NCBI RefSeq assembly: GCF_004336985.1
Contig: NZ_SJUO01000001.1
Span: 124,001 to 188,000, forward strand
DNA: 64,000 nucleotides
Direction of reading: 5' to 3'
Origin: Exiguobacterium sp. SL-9
GTDB lineage: Bacteria > Bacillota > Bacilli > Exiguobacteriales > Exiguobacteriaceae
Part shown: in pieces, positions 8,298-16,891 of the stretch
Layout of the letters: each line of letters begins with the position of its first letter
How positions within the stretch are numbered: position 1 is the stretch's first letter
Made by a program: the position numbers and the translations under genes
The notes under the pieces: model-generated
Databases searched by the model: none
What the model was told of the DNA's origin: nothing
Seen by the model: the letters and a program-made list of their open reading frames with translations, nothing else

Positions 8298-8717
8298 ATG
8301 AAAAAAGAAATCTCTAAATGCGAAGTGATGGAACTATTTTTACAAGCGTGTCCTTCCTATAGAAATCGATGGAATGCATATGTTGAAGACAATTACGAGA
8401 CTGGAGATGAGCAGTTACTGTATATCGATTTTGCTGATCTTGCTGCGCACATCGTTGACTTGTATAGACAAAACAAGTTGAAAGAGTTTCCGGCGGTGTT
8501 TCATGTCATTGAATTATTTCACACAACTGGTGATCCTTACGTTAAAGAAGCTGTGACAATCGGATTATTGGAAGATATGCAAAACAAATTATTATACAGC
8601 GGAAGAGAGACGAGTGTATTTCATGAATATTTGCATCAAGAATCACTTGAATGGTGGAATCATCTTAATGATTTTTGGGATGGAAAAACGAAATACGTTG
8701 GTGGTCCTGAGAGATAA
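8298..8717 (+). CDS. DUF7674-like hypothetical protein
   Basis: This 139-residue protein has an alpha-helical, acidic sequence with YIDFADLAAHIVDLY and TIGLLEDMQNKLLY, which I associate with the DUF7674 group (function unknown, often next to toxin or immunity genes). It starts at ATG 8298 after CGAGGG; an in-frame upstream ATG at 8256 lacks a ribosome site. The gene is clearly AT-richer than Arr just before it, which suggests a different origin. The family call is moderate. Confidence 0.6.
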   Translation: MKKEISKCEVMELFLQACPSYRNRWNAYVEDNYETGDEQLLYIDFADLAAHIVDLYRQNKLKEFPAVFHVIELFHTTGDPYVKEAVTIGLLEDMQNKLLYSGRETSVFHEYLHQESLEWWNHLNDFWDGKTKYVGGPER

Positions 8718-8810
8718 TCCTACTTCTAGGAAAAACCATTTTTAATGGGTTGAGCTCTACTTCATTGAATTCATACAATAATATCCTCACCTCTGAAAAA
8801 ATAAAGAATG

Positions 8811-8854
8811 GACACTCTGTTTACATTTCGACATCGAAAAGTGTACAGAGTGTC
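8811..8854. terminator. hairpin between convergent genes
   Basis: GACACTCTGT (8811-8820) pairs with ACAGAGTGTC (8845-8854) around a 24-base loop. T-rich stretches flank both sides. Confidence 0.65.
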
Positions 8855-8880
8855 TCCTCTCAAACTTTTTTATGCATACG

Positions 8881-9297
8881 TTAGTTTTCTTCAACGTACT
8901 TTTTAAAATGCTCAAGGATTGCTTGCCAACCTTGACGCTGTAACTCAAGCGGATTCATCGATTCCGCGTCAAACGTTTCAACAATTTTTGTTTGCTCACC
9001 TTCTGAAACAAATGAAATGTGTACTCTGCGTTCATCTTCAAAGTGATATTGAATGAGTTGATTGACTAATACTTCATCATATACACCTTCAAAATCGAAG
9101 GCCATACTCTTGTCTTTTGCCTCCATCCGACTTCGAAACTTTCCTCTGGCTCTCAAGTCATTTTCTGCTTCCGTCGTGTGCCAATCTTCTGATGCATGAT
9201 TCCACTGCTTAATATGGTCAGGTTCTGTCCAAAGTCGCCATACTTTGTCGATAGGTGCTTCAATAATCGATGACACTGTCACTGTATTAGATTCCAT
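8881..9297 (-). CDS. SRPBCC/AHSA1-family protein
   Basis: This 138-residue protein has the START-like AHSA1 pattern: VSSIIEAPIDKVWRLWTEPDHIKQWN at the N-terminus, then FDFEGVYDEV, and a C-terminal GWQAILEHFKKYVE helix. These proteins bind small hydrophobic ligands or co-act with other proteins; no specific role can be given. The start is ATG 9297 with AAAGGGG nine bases before; the frame stays open to an ATG at 9363 that has no site. It is AT-rich like the DUF7674 gene across the terminator. Confidence 0.8.
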   Translation of the reverse strand: MESNTVTVSSIIEAPIDKVWRLWTEPDHIKQWNHASEDWHTTEAENDLRARGKFRSRMEAKDKSMAFDFEGVYDEVLVNQLIQYHFEDERRVHISFVSEGEQTKIVETFDAESMNPLELQRQGWQAILEHFKKYVEEN

Positions 9298-9416
9298 CTC
9301 ATGATCCCCTTTTTTAATGAACCGTTCTAAAACGCTAAGTCGTCGACACTGAATGACATGCATATACCATTTACATCACTTCATTCGATATACGTTCGAG
9401 GAAACCCTTGGTCAAT

Positions 9417-10463
9417 CTAAATAGAAGGAGGCGGTTTTTTTAGTTGAGTTGAATGATTCGTATGAACGAGTGTGAATGGATCCGCGAGTGACGCAGCCGC
9501 CGCCTCGACTTGAGACATCGTCTCTTCCGTGACGACCGCCTCTTGGCGTCGTAACCGGAACGCTCGCTCAAGCCGACTCGTCAACAAATTGCTGATGAAG
9601 ACGAGCATGGACAGTCCGAGAGCCGGAACGAAGAACATATGGTTCGTCATCCACGTCGTCGCCGTGAACTGCGTGAAATAAAAACCGAACATCGACGACC
9701 ATTCAAACAGCGTCGGTCTGACCCCTTCAAACAAGAAGACGGTTCCTCCGAAAAAGACGCCGAACAAAGATAGATGGATGAGTAACATCAACGTTTGTAC
9801 GAATTGCTGCATGAAGACGATGACCAGCGTTGGCACGAGGTGCGGCCACAGGTGTCGTCTTGTCCGATGCCACACACTGCCGCCTAACGTCTCGGCGACA
9901 ATCATAAACTCTTGCTTGAGCAATTGTCGGACTTCTGTAATGAGATAGAGCGTGACGGCAGGCAACCCGAGCGCCACGAAGACCGTCAACTGTAGCGTCA
10001 CGCGGTCCAGAAGTGGTGGCACCACAGTCGAGTCTGCAAAGAAAAAGGACGGGAACAGCATCATCATGGCCAATAACGAGATAGGCAGAATCAAAAAACC
10101 ATCTAACACCATTTTGAACAATCGGTTCACGCGCGCCCCGCGAAACGCGAGTGGAATCCCGATTAATAGGCCGATCGCCATCCGTCCGAGCGCCACGGTC
10201 GCACAAATACCGACCGTCCATTTAAAGCCTTCAATCATCATCTGGAACAAGTCGTTCCCGGCCCGGTCGGTACCGAGCCACTGATCTTTGGACGGTTCGA
10301 GCGGTGGAATGCCAATCAACCGACCTTCGTCGGAGTAACGGTTCAAAAATTGATCGACTTGGCCATCGCGGAATACGGTATTCCCGATACTGAGTAACAG
10401 TAAGCTGGCAAAAATCACGAACCCGATGATGAAAATCGGGTCACGCAGTAGCGTCCGTCGCAT
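9417..10463 (-). CDS. ABC transporter permease, DppC/OppC type
   Basis: This 348-residue inner-membrane permease has an N-terminal segment, LGTDRAGNDLF (the LGTDxxGRD-like mark of OppC/NikC proteins), and an EAA loop around EFMIVAETLGGSVWHR. The last 45 residues are an extra polar tail. It starts at ATG 10463, overlapping the stop of its partner as TGATG, with GGAGGG before it. No substrate-binding protein or ATPase gene lies beside the pair. Substrate unknown (peptide or metal family). Confidence 0.8.
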   Translation of the reverse strand: MRRTLLRDPIFIIGFVIFASLLLLSIGNTVFRDGQVDQFLNRYSDEGRLIGIPPLEPSKDQWLGTDRAGNDLFQMMIEGFKWTVGICATVALGRMAIGLLIGIPLAFRGARVNRLFKMVLDGFLILPISLLAMMMLFPSFFFADSTVVPPLLDRVTLQLTVFVALGLPAVTLYLITEVRQLLKQEFMIVAETLGGSVWHRTRRHLWPHLVPTLVIVFMQQFVQTLMLLIHLSLFGVFFGGTVFLFEGVRPTLFEWSSMFGFYFTQFTATTWMTNHMFFVPALGLSMLVFISNLLTSRLERAFRLRRQEAVVTEETMSQVEAAAASLADPFTLVHTNHSTQLKKPPPSI

Positions 10464-11323
10464 CAAATCCCTCCTTTCCAGGCGTTCGGGATGATCCACT
10501 CCGCCAGTAAATCCAATATGAAGATCGGGATATAGACGACCAACAAGATGACGAGCAGAATCGGCATGACCGGATTATAAACGGCGAACCGGAAAATCCC
10601 TTGCACGTTAAATAAATATTCGATGATGAGTAGACTCGATAGCACCGTAATCAAGTTCGAGCGGAAAAAGAGGTAGAAGCGATACACCAAATTCGGGAGC
10701 AAGTGTCTCCAGAACAAGGCGGCCGGTCGGACGCCTTTCGCCCGCGCCAATTCGAGAAACAACGACACTTCTTCCTCGAGGATATGTTTCGTCAACCATT
10801 TAAGGAAGAAGAACAGAATCGTGAGCGTCAACGTCACGATCGGCAAAAAACGTATGTATTCGGCAAACCCGCCTGCGACTTCAATCCGATCAAATCCCGT
10901 CTTCTTGTAAATCGTGATGGCGAGGAATTGCGAAAAGATGAGCCAAAACAAATCTGGAATCATCTCTAGCGTTTGGCTCGTTTGCTGAAGCACCGTGCGC
11001 ACGCGCTTCCCGCTCCGATAAAAGAAATAGGCGTACAAAAGGGCAAACCCGACCGAGACGATGAGTGACGTCACAAAGATGATGACTGTCTCTTTCATGA
11101 GCGGGGCAAGATCTGGCAATAACGGTAACTCGCGTTGCGCGGTGACGTTGAAATATGTAATCTCATCGAGTTTCGCCAACTGACTGAATTGTTGTTGAAT
11201 CCCGTGCCAGTAGTTCGATGGGACGAACTCGAGTTGCACGACGAGTGAAGGCAAGGCACTGATCGCAATCAATACAAATATGGTGATAAAAAACTGAGCC
11301 GATTTTTGAGCAATCCAGTTCAT
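10463..11323 (-). CDS. ABC transporter permease, DppB/OppB type
   Basis: This 286-residue membrane protein has about six segments. Its EAA loop is LELARAKGVRPAALFWRHLLPNLVYR. It is the partner of the DppC-type permease, whose start codon overlaps its stop. The start is taken at ATG 11323 (MNWIAQ) because AAGGGAG lies just before it; an ATG at 11347 is less likely. The periplasmic-side loop between segments 1 and 2 is diverged from standard OppB. Without binding protein or ATPase nearby, the pair must borrow them or be incomplete. Confidence 0.75.
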   Translation of the reverse strand: MNWIAQKSAQFFITIFVLIAISALPSLVVQLEFVPSNYWHGIQQQFSQLAKLDEITYFNVTAQRELPLLPDLAPLMKETVIIFVTSLIVSVGFALLYAYFFYRSGKRVRTVLQQTSQTLEMIPDLFWLIFSQFLAITIYKKTGFDRIEVAGGFAEYIRFLPIVTLTLTILFFFLKWLTKHILEEEVSLFLELARAKGVRPAALFWRHLLPNLVYRFYLFFRSNLITVLSSLLIIEYLFNVQGIFRFAVYNPVMPILLVILLVVYIPIFILDLLAEWIIPNAWKGGI

Positions 11324-11600
11324 CTGTTTCTCTCCCTTTTGAGCCATGAGATTCTTTCCTTTTAAATTTGATCGCCTAATACCACAAACAAAAAAGAAGG
11401 CTCTCCAAAATAAAACATTTCCTCAATTTAAAAGTAAAAAAAAGCCATATGTGTTTTTTTGATTCTATCACAGAAATATTGTAAATAATAACAATATTCA
11501 AAAAATAAAGAGATAAATTATGCTACTATTAAATTGCTCATATACTCAGGCACAATTTTTAAGTGTTCCAGCTACATCGAACATCCCAATCAAGAGATAA
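11324..11600. other. AT-rich intergenic stretch upstream of the orphan permeases
   Basis: No gene is visible here. At 11475-11498 there is an interrupted palindrome, AATATTG, ten bases, CAATATT, within very AT-rich DNA. It could be a repressor site for the permease pair, but no known box matches. Confidence 0.4.
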
Positions 11601-11628
11601 ACAAAAAAGTATTCCTTCATGAAAGGAA
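11601..11628 (-). terminator. terminator of the gene at 11633
   Basis: On the minus strand TTCCTTTCATGAAGGAA folds on itself and is followed by TACTTTTTTG. Confidence 0.7.
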
Positions 11629-11632
11629 CACC

Positions 11633-12046
11633 TTAGTATGTCGAAAATAGTACATCACCATCCTCAGATCGTAACTCATAATTGACGAGCGTCTTCAACT
11701 CCTGCGTGAACGTGATCGTACATTCATATTCAACGCCAGGACCGAACGGAATATCGGGACGATCGCGCGTTTCGTACGGCACGCCATTCAGATATACATC
11801 GATGTCACGGGCTTTCGCACCGTTATCGATTACATAACACATTCCCGTCTCTGTCATGTAGCGACTATACATCCGGTCATATGTATCTGGAACCGTTACG
11901 AGCAACACTAGCATGACTAACATGAGCGATCCAATGGACGCAAACAACTTTCCTAACTTTCGGTCTTTCCACCATTGGACGAAATACATGACTGTCGCGC
12001 CAACAAGCGCGAGCGCGATACACCAAAACCCGATTAAATCAATCAA
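11633..12046 (-). CDS. hypothetical protein with two membrane segments and an outside domain
   Basis: This 137-residue protein has two hydrophobic segments (about 3-28 and 36-56), then about 80 polar residues with two Cys (in MCYVID and YECTIT) and a beta-rich look, ending NYELRSEDGDVLFSTY. The start is TTG 12046, with AGAGGTGAGGTGA before it; longer versions would run into the promoter area of the divergent gene. No family recognised. Confidence 0.65.
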   Translation of the reverse strand: MIDLIGFWCIALALVGATVMYFVQWWKDRKLGKLFASIGSLMLVMLVLLVTVPDTYDRMYSRYMTETGMCYVIDNGAKARDIDVYLNGVPYETRDRPDIPFGPGVEYECTITFTQELKTLVNYELRSEDGDVLFSTY

Positions 12047-12121
12047 ACTTATCACCTCACCTCTTTTTACGGTTACTAACAGACAAAGTTTCATCACCAT
12101 TTCATTTTCGAGGAGATCTCT

Positions 12122-12529
12122 ATGACACACTTTCTCAACATACAAACCCTCTCCATCCAGCTCGCGCTCACCCTGTTCGTAAACATTCAACTGCTTGCCA
12201 ACAGCGGACGGCTCTATTTGATCATAGGCAATATTTATATGCTCGTCATCGTCTCTATCGCTCTTGCTTCACTCTGGTTGTTCGCGCGGCTCATCGTCAA
12301 ACAAATCAGGCGACTGGCTCCTTCACCATGGAACCTATCCCTGTACGTGCTATGGCTCCCCTATTTAGCGCTGTTCACCTATGTCTGGACACGGATCGTC
12401 CCCGCTCCGAATGAAGCGGCATGGCCAAGTCCGGCCGTCGGGCTGCTGATCATCGCGCTCACGTTCACATTTCCCCTGTATGTGTTCATCGTCCATATGA
12501 TTGCCCGCTCCAAACAACCAACGACGTAA
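12122..12529 (+). CDS. hypothetical four-segment membrane protein
   Basis: This 135-residue protein has four hydrophobic segments (about 10-28, 35-62, 72-92 and 100-125) and a short basic tail. ATG follows CGAGGAGATCTCT. It is transcribed away from the gene at 12046 and ends at a strong shared terminator. No family recognised. Confidence 0.7.
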   Translation: MTHFLNIQTLSIQLALTLFVNIQLLANSGRLYLIIGNIYMLVIVSIALASLWLFARLIVKQIRRLAPSPWNLSLYVLWLPYLALFTYVWTRIVPAPNEAAWPSPAVGLLIIALTFTFPLYVFIVHMIARSKQPTT

Positions 12530-12531
12530 CC

Positions 12532-12572
12532 AAAAAACGTGTGCGACCCGATGTGGCTGCACACGTTTTTTT
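12532..12572. terminator. bidirectional terminator
   Basis: AAAAAACGTGTGC (12532-12544) pairs with GCACACGTTTTTT; T-runs serve both directions. Confidence 0.85.
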
Positions 12573-13330
12573 CATAGGATTTCCTGCCTTCGCTTCTGCC
12601 ACGCCACAAGCAAGATACTGATAATGACGAGCAGGAACCACGACGACAGCTTGCCAAGGTCGACGAGTGCCCAGCCGCTCAACTGATTCGGATAGGCCCA
12701 ACCGTTATAGAACGTGACGATATTTTCCGCGAACCAGATGAAGCAGGCGATCAAAAAGAAAGCGACGACGACTGGCATCGTGAAACGGCGATCGTCGAGC
12801 CGGTACGTGACGATGGCCCGACCGAAGACGAGAAAGACGAGACCAATCAGCACCCAGCGCAAATCGAGCCAAATGTGGTGCCAAAAGAAGTTGAAATAGA
12901 TGGCGATTCCCAGACCGAACGCGATGAGCGGTGGCGGCATCTTGAGAAACTCCAAATCAAGGCGGCGCCACGATTGGACGACGTAGCTGCCGACACTCGC
13001 ATACATGAACCCCGCATAGAGCGGGACACCGAACACTTTCGTCAACGCCTCGTCGGGATAGCTCCATGACCCCATCTGCACTTTGAACAGCTCGAGGCCG
13101 AGCCCGATGACGTGGAACCAACTGATGACCTTCACTTCTTCCATCGTCTCGAGACCGGTTTTGACGAGCACGACTTGGACGAATAGGCACCAAATGAGTA
13201 GCACGTCATAGCGCGGAATCGGAAAGTCGAACCATTTTGTCAACGCGAGCGCCCCGAAGATGGCGACCGGGAAGATACAACTGAGTGCCTGTTCGTAACC
13301 GAAGATGAACAAATAACGGATGCGACGCAT
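12572..13330 (-). CDS. DUF817 family membrane protein (YoaT-like)
   Basis: This 252-residue protein has about eight membrane segments and the DUF817 sequence pattern: FGYEQALSCIFPV, GSWSYPDEA, GVPLYAGFMYASVGSY, and FAENIVTFYNGWAYPNQ. Function unknown. The closest named relative is Bacillus YoaT. It starts at ATG 13330 after TAGGTGA. It begins eight bases after the stop of the DUF457 protein upstream, so the two are surely co-transcribed. Confidence 0.8.
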   Translation of the reverse strand: MRRIRYLFIFGYEQALSCIFPVAIFGALALTKWFDFPIPRYDVLLIWCLFVQVVLVKTGLETMEEVKVISWFHVIGLGLELFKVQMGSWSYPDEALTKVFGVPLYAGFMYASVGSYVVQSWRRLDLEFLKMPPPLIAFGLGIAIYFNFFWHHIWLDLRWVLIGLVFLVFGRAIVTYRLDDRRFTMPVVVAFFLIACFIWFAENIVTFYNGWAYPNQLSGWALVDLGKLSSWFLLVIISILLVAWQKRRQEIL

Positions 13331-13338
13331 AGAATCAC

Positions 13339-14199
13339 CTACAATTCGATGTATTCGTAAAGGAATGACGACTCACCGTCAAAGAAACGTGGATCGTAAA
13401 GCCCAAGACGCTCATCATCCTTGACGACGACAACGAATGGGGACCACTGTTTGAGCGTGATCGCTTCTTTATTCTCGACGAAGAGCGGGGTCAAATCAGC
13501 ATCGTCTGCACTCGTCAACTCGTAAAGGACTCCAGGTTCTTGATAGACCGAGTCACTGTAAATCGACACCGACTCATCTGTCTTTGTGACGACCGTGAAC
13601 TGGGTCGGGATGAACGAGGCCGACAGCGCCACTTCATCGTGATCGGCGGCATACGACTGATACAAGTACGCCCCTTGCGCGCTTTGAATCAAGACGTGCA
13701 CGACGATGGCGGCCCAGGCGTAGCGATACACCGTATGGCGGACGTCCGTTCGCCGTGCAATCAGCCAGGCGACGAGGAAGATACCCCAATAGACGAAATC
13801 GACGATCGGGATGACACCGAACGTGACTCGGACATCAGATAATGGCTCGAAGTAGCCGGTCCCCCAGGCGTTGAACAAGTCCGCCGTGTTATGGATGAAC
13901 ACGGATAAGAGCGCCCACCAAAAGTAACGGATATCGGTCACCTTGAACAAAACGCGCACGAGTATGTAGATGAGTAGCGCGAATAACGGGACGAGGAAAA
14001 TCGAATGGGTGATGCCGCGGTGCCACATCTGGTACATCCCTTCCGTATCCCATAATCGCGAGATGACGTCACTATCTGGGATTTGGCTCCCGACGAGCGT
14101 CGTGACGAACAAAGCACGTTTTTCGTTTTTCTGAAGCTCTCGCTTGTCGGCCGCCCCGTAGAGCGTCAGACCGAACAGCGTATGTGTGATGGTATCCAT
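13339..14199 (-). CDS. DUF457/YdjM-like membrane-bound metal-dependent hydrolase
   Basis: This 286-residue protein begins MDTITHTLFGLTLYG, then GSQIPDSDVIS and MWHRGITHSIFLV, the His/Asp signature of the YdjM/DUF457 family (predicted membrane-bound metal-dependent hydrolases). About four membrane segments follow, with a C-terminal beta-rich domain. The start is ATG 14199 after GGAGGAGACCG; an upstream ATG at 14238 is not used. It sits in one unit with DUF817 and perhaps with the 31-residue protein before it. Confidence 0.8.
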   Translation of the reverse strand: MDTITHTLFGLTLYGAADKRELQKNEKRALFVTTLVGSQIPDSDVISRLWDTEGMYQMWHRGITHSIFLVPLFALLIYILVRVLFKVTDIRYFWWALLSVFIHNTADLFNAWGTGYFEPLSDVRVTFGVIPIVDFVYWGIFLVAWLIARRTDVRHTVYRYAWAAIVVHVLIQSAQGAYLYQSYAADHDEVALSASFIPTQFTVVTKTDESVSIYSDSVYQEPGVLYELTSADDADLTPLFVENKEAITLKQWSPFVVVVKDDERLGLYDPRFFDGESSFLYEYIEL

Positions 14200-14224
14200 C
14201 GGTCTCCTCCTTTTGGACGGAAAA

Positions 14225-14253
14225 GACATCCTCCTCATGACGAGAAGGATGTC
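14225..14253 (-). terminator. hairpin after the 31-residue gene
   Basis: GACATCCT (14225-14232) pairs with AGGATGTC (14246-14253). On the minus strand it is followed by TTTTCC, so read-through into the DUF457 gene is probably partial. Confidence 0.55.
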
Positions 14254-14262
14254 CGTCCTAGC

Positions 14263-14358
14263 TTATTTCTCTTGGTCCATTTTCATGGCGCGTCTTGCGA
14301 CGACGGCGACAAAAATGACAGCGACAATCGGAATGATTAATGGCATCCAATCTAACAT
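14263..14358 (-). CDS. 31-residue single-pass membrane protein
   Basis: The frame ATG 14358 to TAA 14263 encodes MLDWMPLIIPIVAVIF, then VAVVARRAMKMDQEK: one hydrophobic segment followed by a basic and then charged tail. A GAAGGGGG ribosome site sits about ten bases upstream. It lies between the WYL regulator and the DUF457 gene in the same direction, and has its own hairpin after it. Short single-pass proteins of this form often help larger membrane proteins, but no function can be claimed. Confidence 0.6.
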   Translation of the reverse strand: MLDWMPLIIPIVAVIFVAVVARRAMKMDQEK

Positions 14359-14418
14359 CCGCCTGTCCCCCTTCTACAAGTGTCGCAAGCAGTATATCAT
14401 ATCTACATTTCAATCGTT

Positions 14419-15414
14419 TCAGTGAATGCTCGCCTTTGCGTATCGACCGGCCATCGTCTCGATCGTCTCGCGCATATGATCGCGGAGTGTGACCGGTTCG
14501 AGCACTTCGACTTGCGTGCCGAGTGACAAGAGCCAATAGACGAAACCATCAGATACGGCCGCATCGAAGCGGATGAGGAAGCGGTCTCCGTCTTGCGTGA
14601 TCGAGACGTCTTCGCCGAGTTTGTCGAAAATGACCGGGAGGACCCGCTCGTCAACGGCAAGGACAATCTCCTCGTCGAGTCCGTTATACATATTGAACGA
14701 CTTTTGGAAATAGTCGTCCGGCAAATGCTGTTTCATGCGCGGCGTATCGTCCTCGACAATTTCCGAATTGACGATGCGGTCGACACGATAGTTTCGGATT
14801 TCCCCGATTGATTCATCGATACCAATCAAATAGTACTGCTCATGGTTCCAGTGCAGGTCGATCGGATTGACGACGTAACGTTCGCCGTCACGGCGAAGTG
14901 GGAACGTCCGCTTCGTGGCGTCAAAGCCGACGACGTCCGTGTATTGGAACGAGATCGCCTTTTGTTCTTGAATCGCCCGCTGGATGCGGTCGATATGGTA
15001 CGGGATTTGTCCATGTTTCTTTTTCGGTGTCTTAATAATCGATTGGAGCGTCTCCGCTTCCGGGATGCTCGTCAGTTTTTGAAGCTTCTCGACGATGCGT
15101 TCCGTCACGTCCTCTGAGATGAACTTCGCCGCAACGATGGCATCGACCATCATCCGGAGCTCATGAATTTCAAACAGACGGGCCGAATGCCAATATTTTT
15201 TGGCGAGGCCGTTTTTCTCGAGCTCATCCTGCACCTCGAACCCCGAATCGGTCAATGCTTGGATGTCGTCTTTCACTGATTTTTTTGCTAACTTAGAAGT
15301 ATCTCCGATAGTAGATAAATATTCGAGCAAGTCTTCTAACGTCTTCGGATGGTTATCATCTGTATGGCGTTCGAAAAACCGTCTCACCTCGAGTAACCGT
15401 TCTCGGTTGTTCAC
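14419..15414 (-). CDS. WYL-domain transcriptional regulator
   Basis: This 331-residue protein has an N-terminal DeoR/HTH_11-like DNA-binding part (about 1-75), a central helical linker, and a WYL domain (about 135-230), where the name motif reads YYLIGID, followed by a WCX-type C-terminal part. WYL regulators sense ligands, including nucleic acids, and often control stress or defence genes. The start is GTG 15414 after GTGAGGGG. It may control the small genes downstream or the hydrolase on the other strand. Confidence 0.85.
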   Translation of the reverse strand: MNNRERLLEVRRFFERHTDDNHPKTLEDLLEYLSTIGDTSKLAKKSVKDDIQALTDSGFEVQDELEKNGLAKKYWHSARLFEIHELRMMVDAIVAAKFISEDVTERIVEKLQKLTSIPEAETLQSIIKTPKKKHGQIPYHIDRIQRAIQEQKAISFQYTDVVGFDATKRTFPLRRDGERYVVNPIDLHWNHEQYYLIGIDESIGEIRNYRVDRIVNSEIVEDDTPRMKQHLPDDYFQKSFNMYNGLDEEIVLAVDERVLPVIFDKLGEDVSITQDGDRFLIRFDAAVSDGFVYWLLSLGTQVEVLEPVTLRDHMRETIETMAGRYAKASIH

Positions 15415-15527
15415 GGTTTAATCCCCTCACTTCTCTTTGTAAAATATGTATAAACAGACAGTAGCATGTTATTTCCATGAAATAAAGGTATTTTCCATTA
15501 CAAATCGTTTAAGGAGGCCCTTCCGCA

Positions 15528-16373
15528 GTGAAACATTACGCGCACGTCAACGGCACGAAAATCGAATATATGGACCGTGGTCACGGTCCGGTCATCGTTC
15601 TGATTCATGGGACCCAATCATCCAGCCTCGAACCGTACCATGTGGACCGGCTCGTCGTGTCCGGTTTTCGGGTCATTGTCCCATCTCGTCCCGGTTACGG
15701 TGAGACTCCGTACTCATTTTCAGCCTCGCCGCAAGCGTTCGCCGCCAACTTACGTCGTCTGATGGAAGTCATGGCAATCGAACAATATCACGTGTACGGC
15801 ATCTCGGCCGGGGGACCGACAGCCATCGAGCTCGCATCGCAGAACGACCACGCGCTCAGCTTGACGCTTGCGGCCGCGGTGACGAGTGTCGTCGACTTCC
15901 CGTATCGGCGCTACATCAGCCGAAACGTCGCCCAACCGGCTTTCATTGCGCTTCAGTTCGCGATGAAACAATTCGTCTTCCGGGCGATTCAAAAACAACC
16001 GTTCGAAGCGACGGCCCGCATGATTCAATCGACGAGCCTGCTCGCATTAGACGTGATTCGAGACGAAGTGACCCCGTACGATATCTTCTTGTTGAAGCGA
16101 GTCGCGAGTCAAATGGCGTTCGGTCTGGGTGCCCAGTTCGACCTTCGTCAACAAGTGACCGATGAAGCTTTGCTCGGGGTGACGTGCCCGACGTATATCG
16201 TCCACTCTAAAAATGACAAGGCCGTGCCGGTCCGTCACGCGCATCATGCGAAACGGCTCATCCCGCACGCCCAGCTCACCATCTTGAACAGCCCCGGCCA
16301 TCTGATTTGGATCGGCCGTCAAGCGCGAAAGAGCGAGCAACAGATTGAACGCTTTATCCGCTTCAACTCGTAA
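15528..16373 (+). CDS. alpha/beta-fold hydrolase
   Basis: This 281-residue protein has the full alpha/beta hydrolase order: IHGTQSS, the PSRPGYGETP turn, nucleophile elbow GISAG with Ser93, Asp in VHSKNDKAVP and His in NSPGHLIW. Substrate unknown. GGAGG precedes the ATG. It is divergent from the WYL regulator and is closed by a compact terminator. Confidence 0.85.
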   Translation: MKHYAHVNGTKIEYMDRGHGPVIVLIHGTQSSSLEPYHVDRLVVSGFRVIVPSRPGYGETPYSFSASPQAFAANLRRLMEVMAIEQYHVYGISAGGPTAIELASQNDHALSLTLAAAVTSVVDFPYRRYISRNVAQPAFIALQFAMKQFVFRAIQKQPFEATARMIQSTSLLALDVIRDEVTPYDIFLLKRVASQMAFGLGAQFDLRQQVTDEALLGVTCPTYIVHSKNDKAVPVRHAHHAKRLIPHAQLTILNSPGHLIWIGRQARKSEQQIERFIRFNS

Positions 16374-16396
16374 GACGCCCATTTAGGCGTCTTTTT
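16373..16396 (+). terminator. terminator of the hydrolase gene
   Basis: AGACGCC and GGCGTCT enclose a short loop, followed by TTTTTAG. Confidence 0.8.
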
Positions 16397-16814
16397 AGTC
16401 GCCTGACTCGAGCAGATTGATCAATTCGTCCGTCACGTCAGCCGGAAGGTGGTAGCCGATATTTGTGTCGTCCGCGTCGTAAAGACTGCTTGCGAACTTC
16501 GCATCATCGTTCAGCCAAAGGTAATAGCGGTCCGTCTCCCCGTCCTCGAAGCGGATTTCGATATCGTATTCCGGCCCAACCACATTGGCGACACCTGGAA
16601 GTTCGTCTGCCTCACGCAGCATGTCTTCGAATACTTGAATCGCTTCCGGTTCGTCGAACGTGACGAGATCGCGCTCTTGAAAACTGCTGAATCCGTCCGA
16701 TTCCGAGACGCGGACTTCTTCAATCCCATCCGTCCGGAAATCGTTCGAGGCACAACCGGTCAAGGTAAGTGATAACGTGACGAGAGCAAAGACTGGTGTA
16801 TGTCGATGTTTCAT
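16395..16814 (-). CDS. lipoprotein, paralogue of the next gene
   Basis: This 139-residue protein has a signal peptide with a lipobox (LTLTGC, Cys20), so it should be a membrane-anchored surface lipoprotein. The mature part is acidic and contains ESDGFSSFQERDLVTF, FEDMLREADELPG, and DRYYLWL. These same landmarks recur in the gene at 16892-17308, so the two are tandem paralogues. The start is ATG 16814 after AGAGGGAG. No known family. Confidence 0.7.
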   Translation of the reverse strand: MKHRHTPVFALVTLSLTLTGCASNDFRTDGIEEVRVSESDGFSSFQERDLVTFDEPEAIQVFEDMLREADELPGVANVVGPEYDIEIRFEDGETDRYYLWLNDDAKFASSLYDADDTNIGYHLPADVTDELINLLESGD

Positions 16815-16891
16815 AAATAGACTCCCTCTGTCTGTATATGGATGATATACGCGATTCAAGCAAGTAAAGTTTCACATTCCACGGCACTCGT

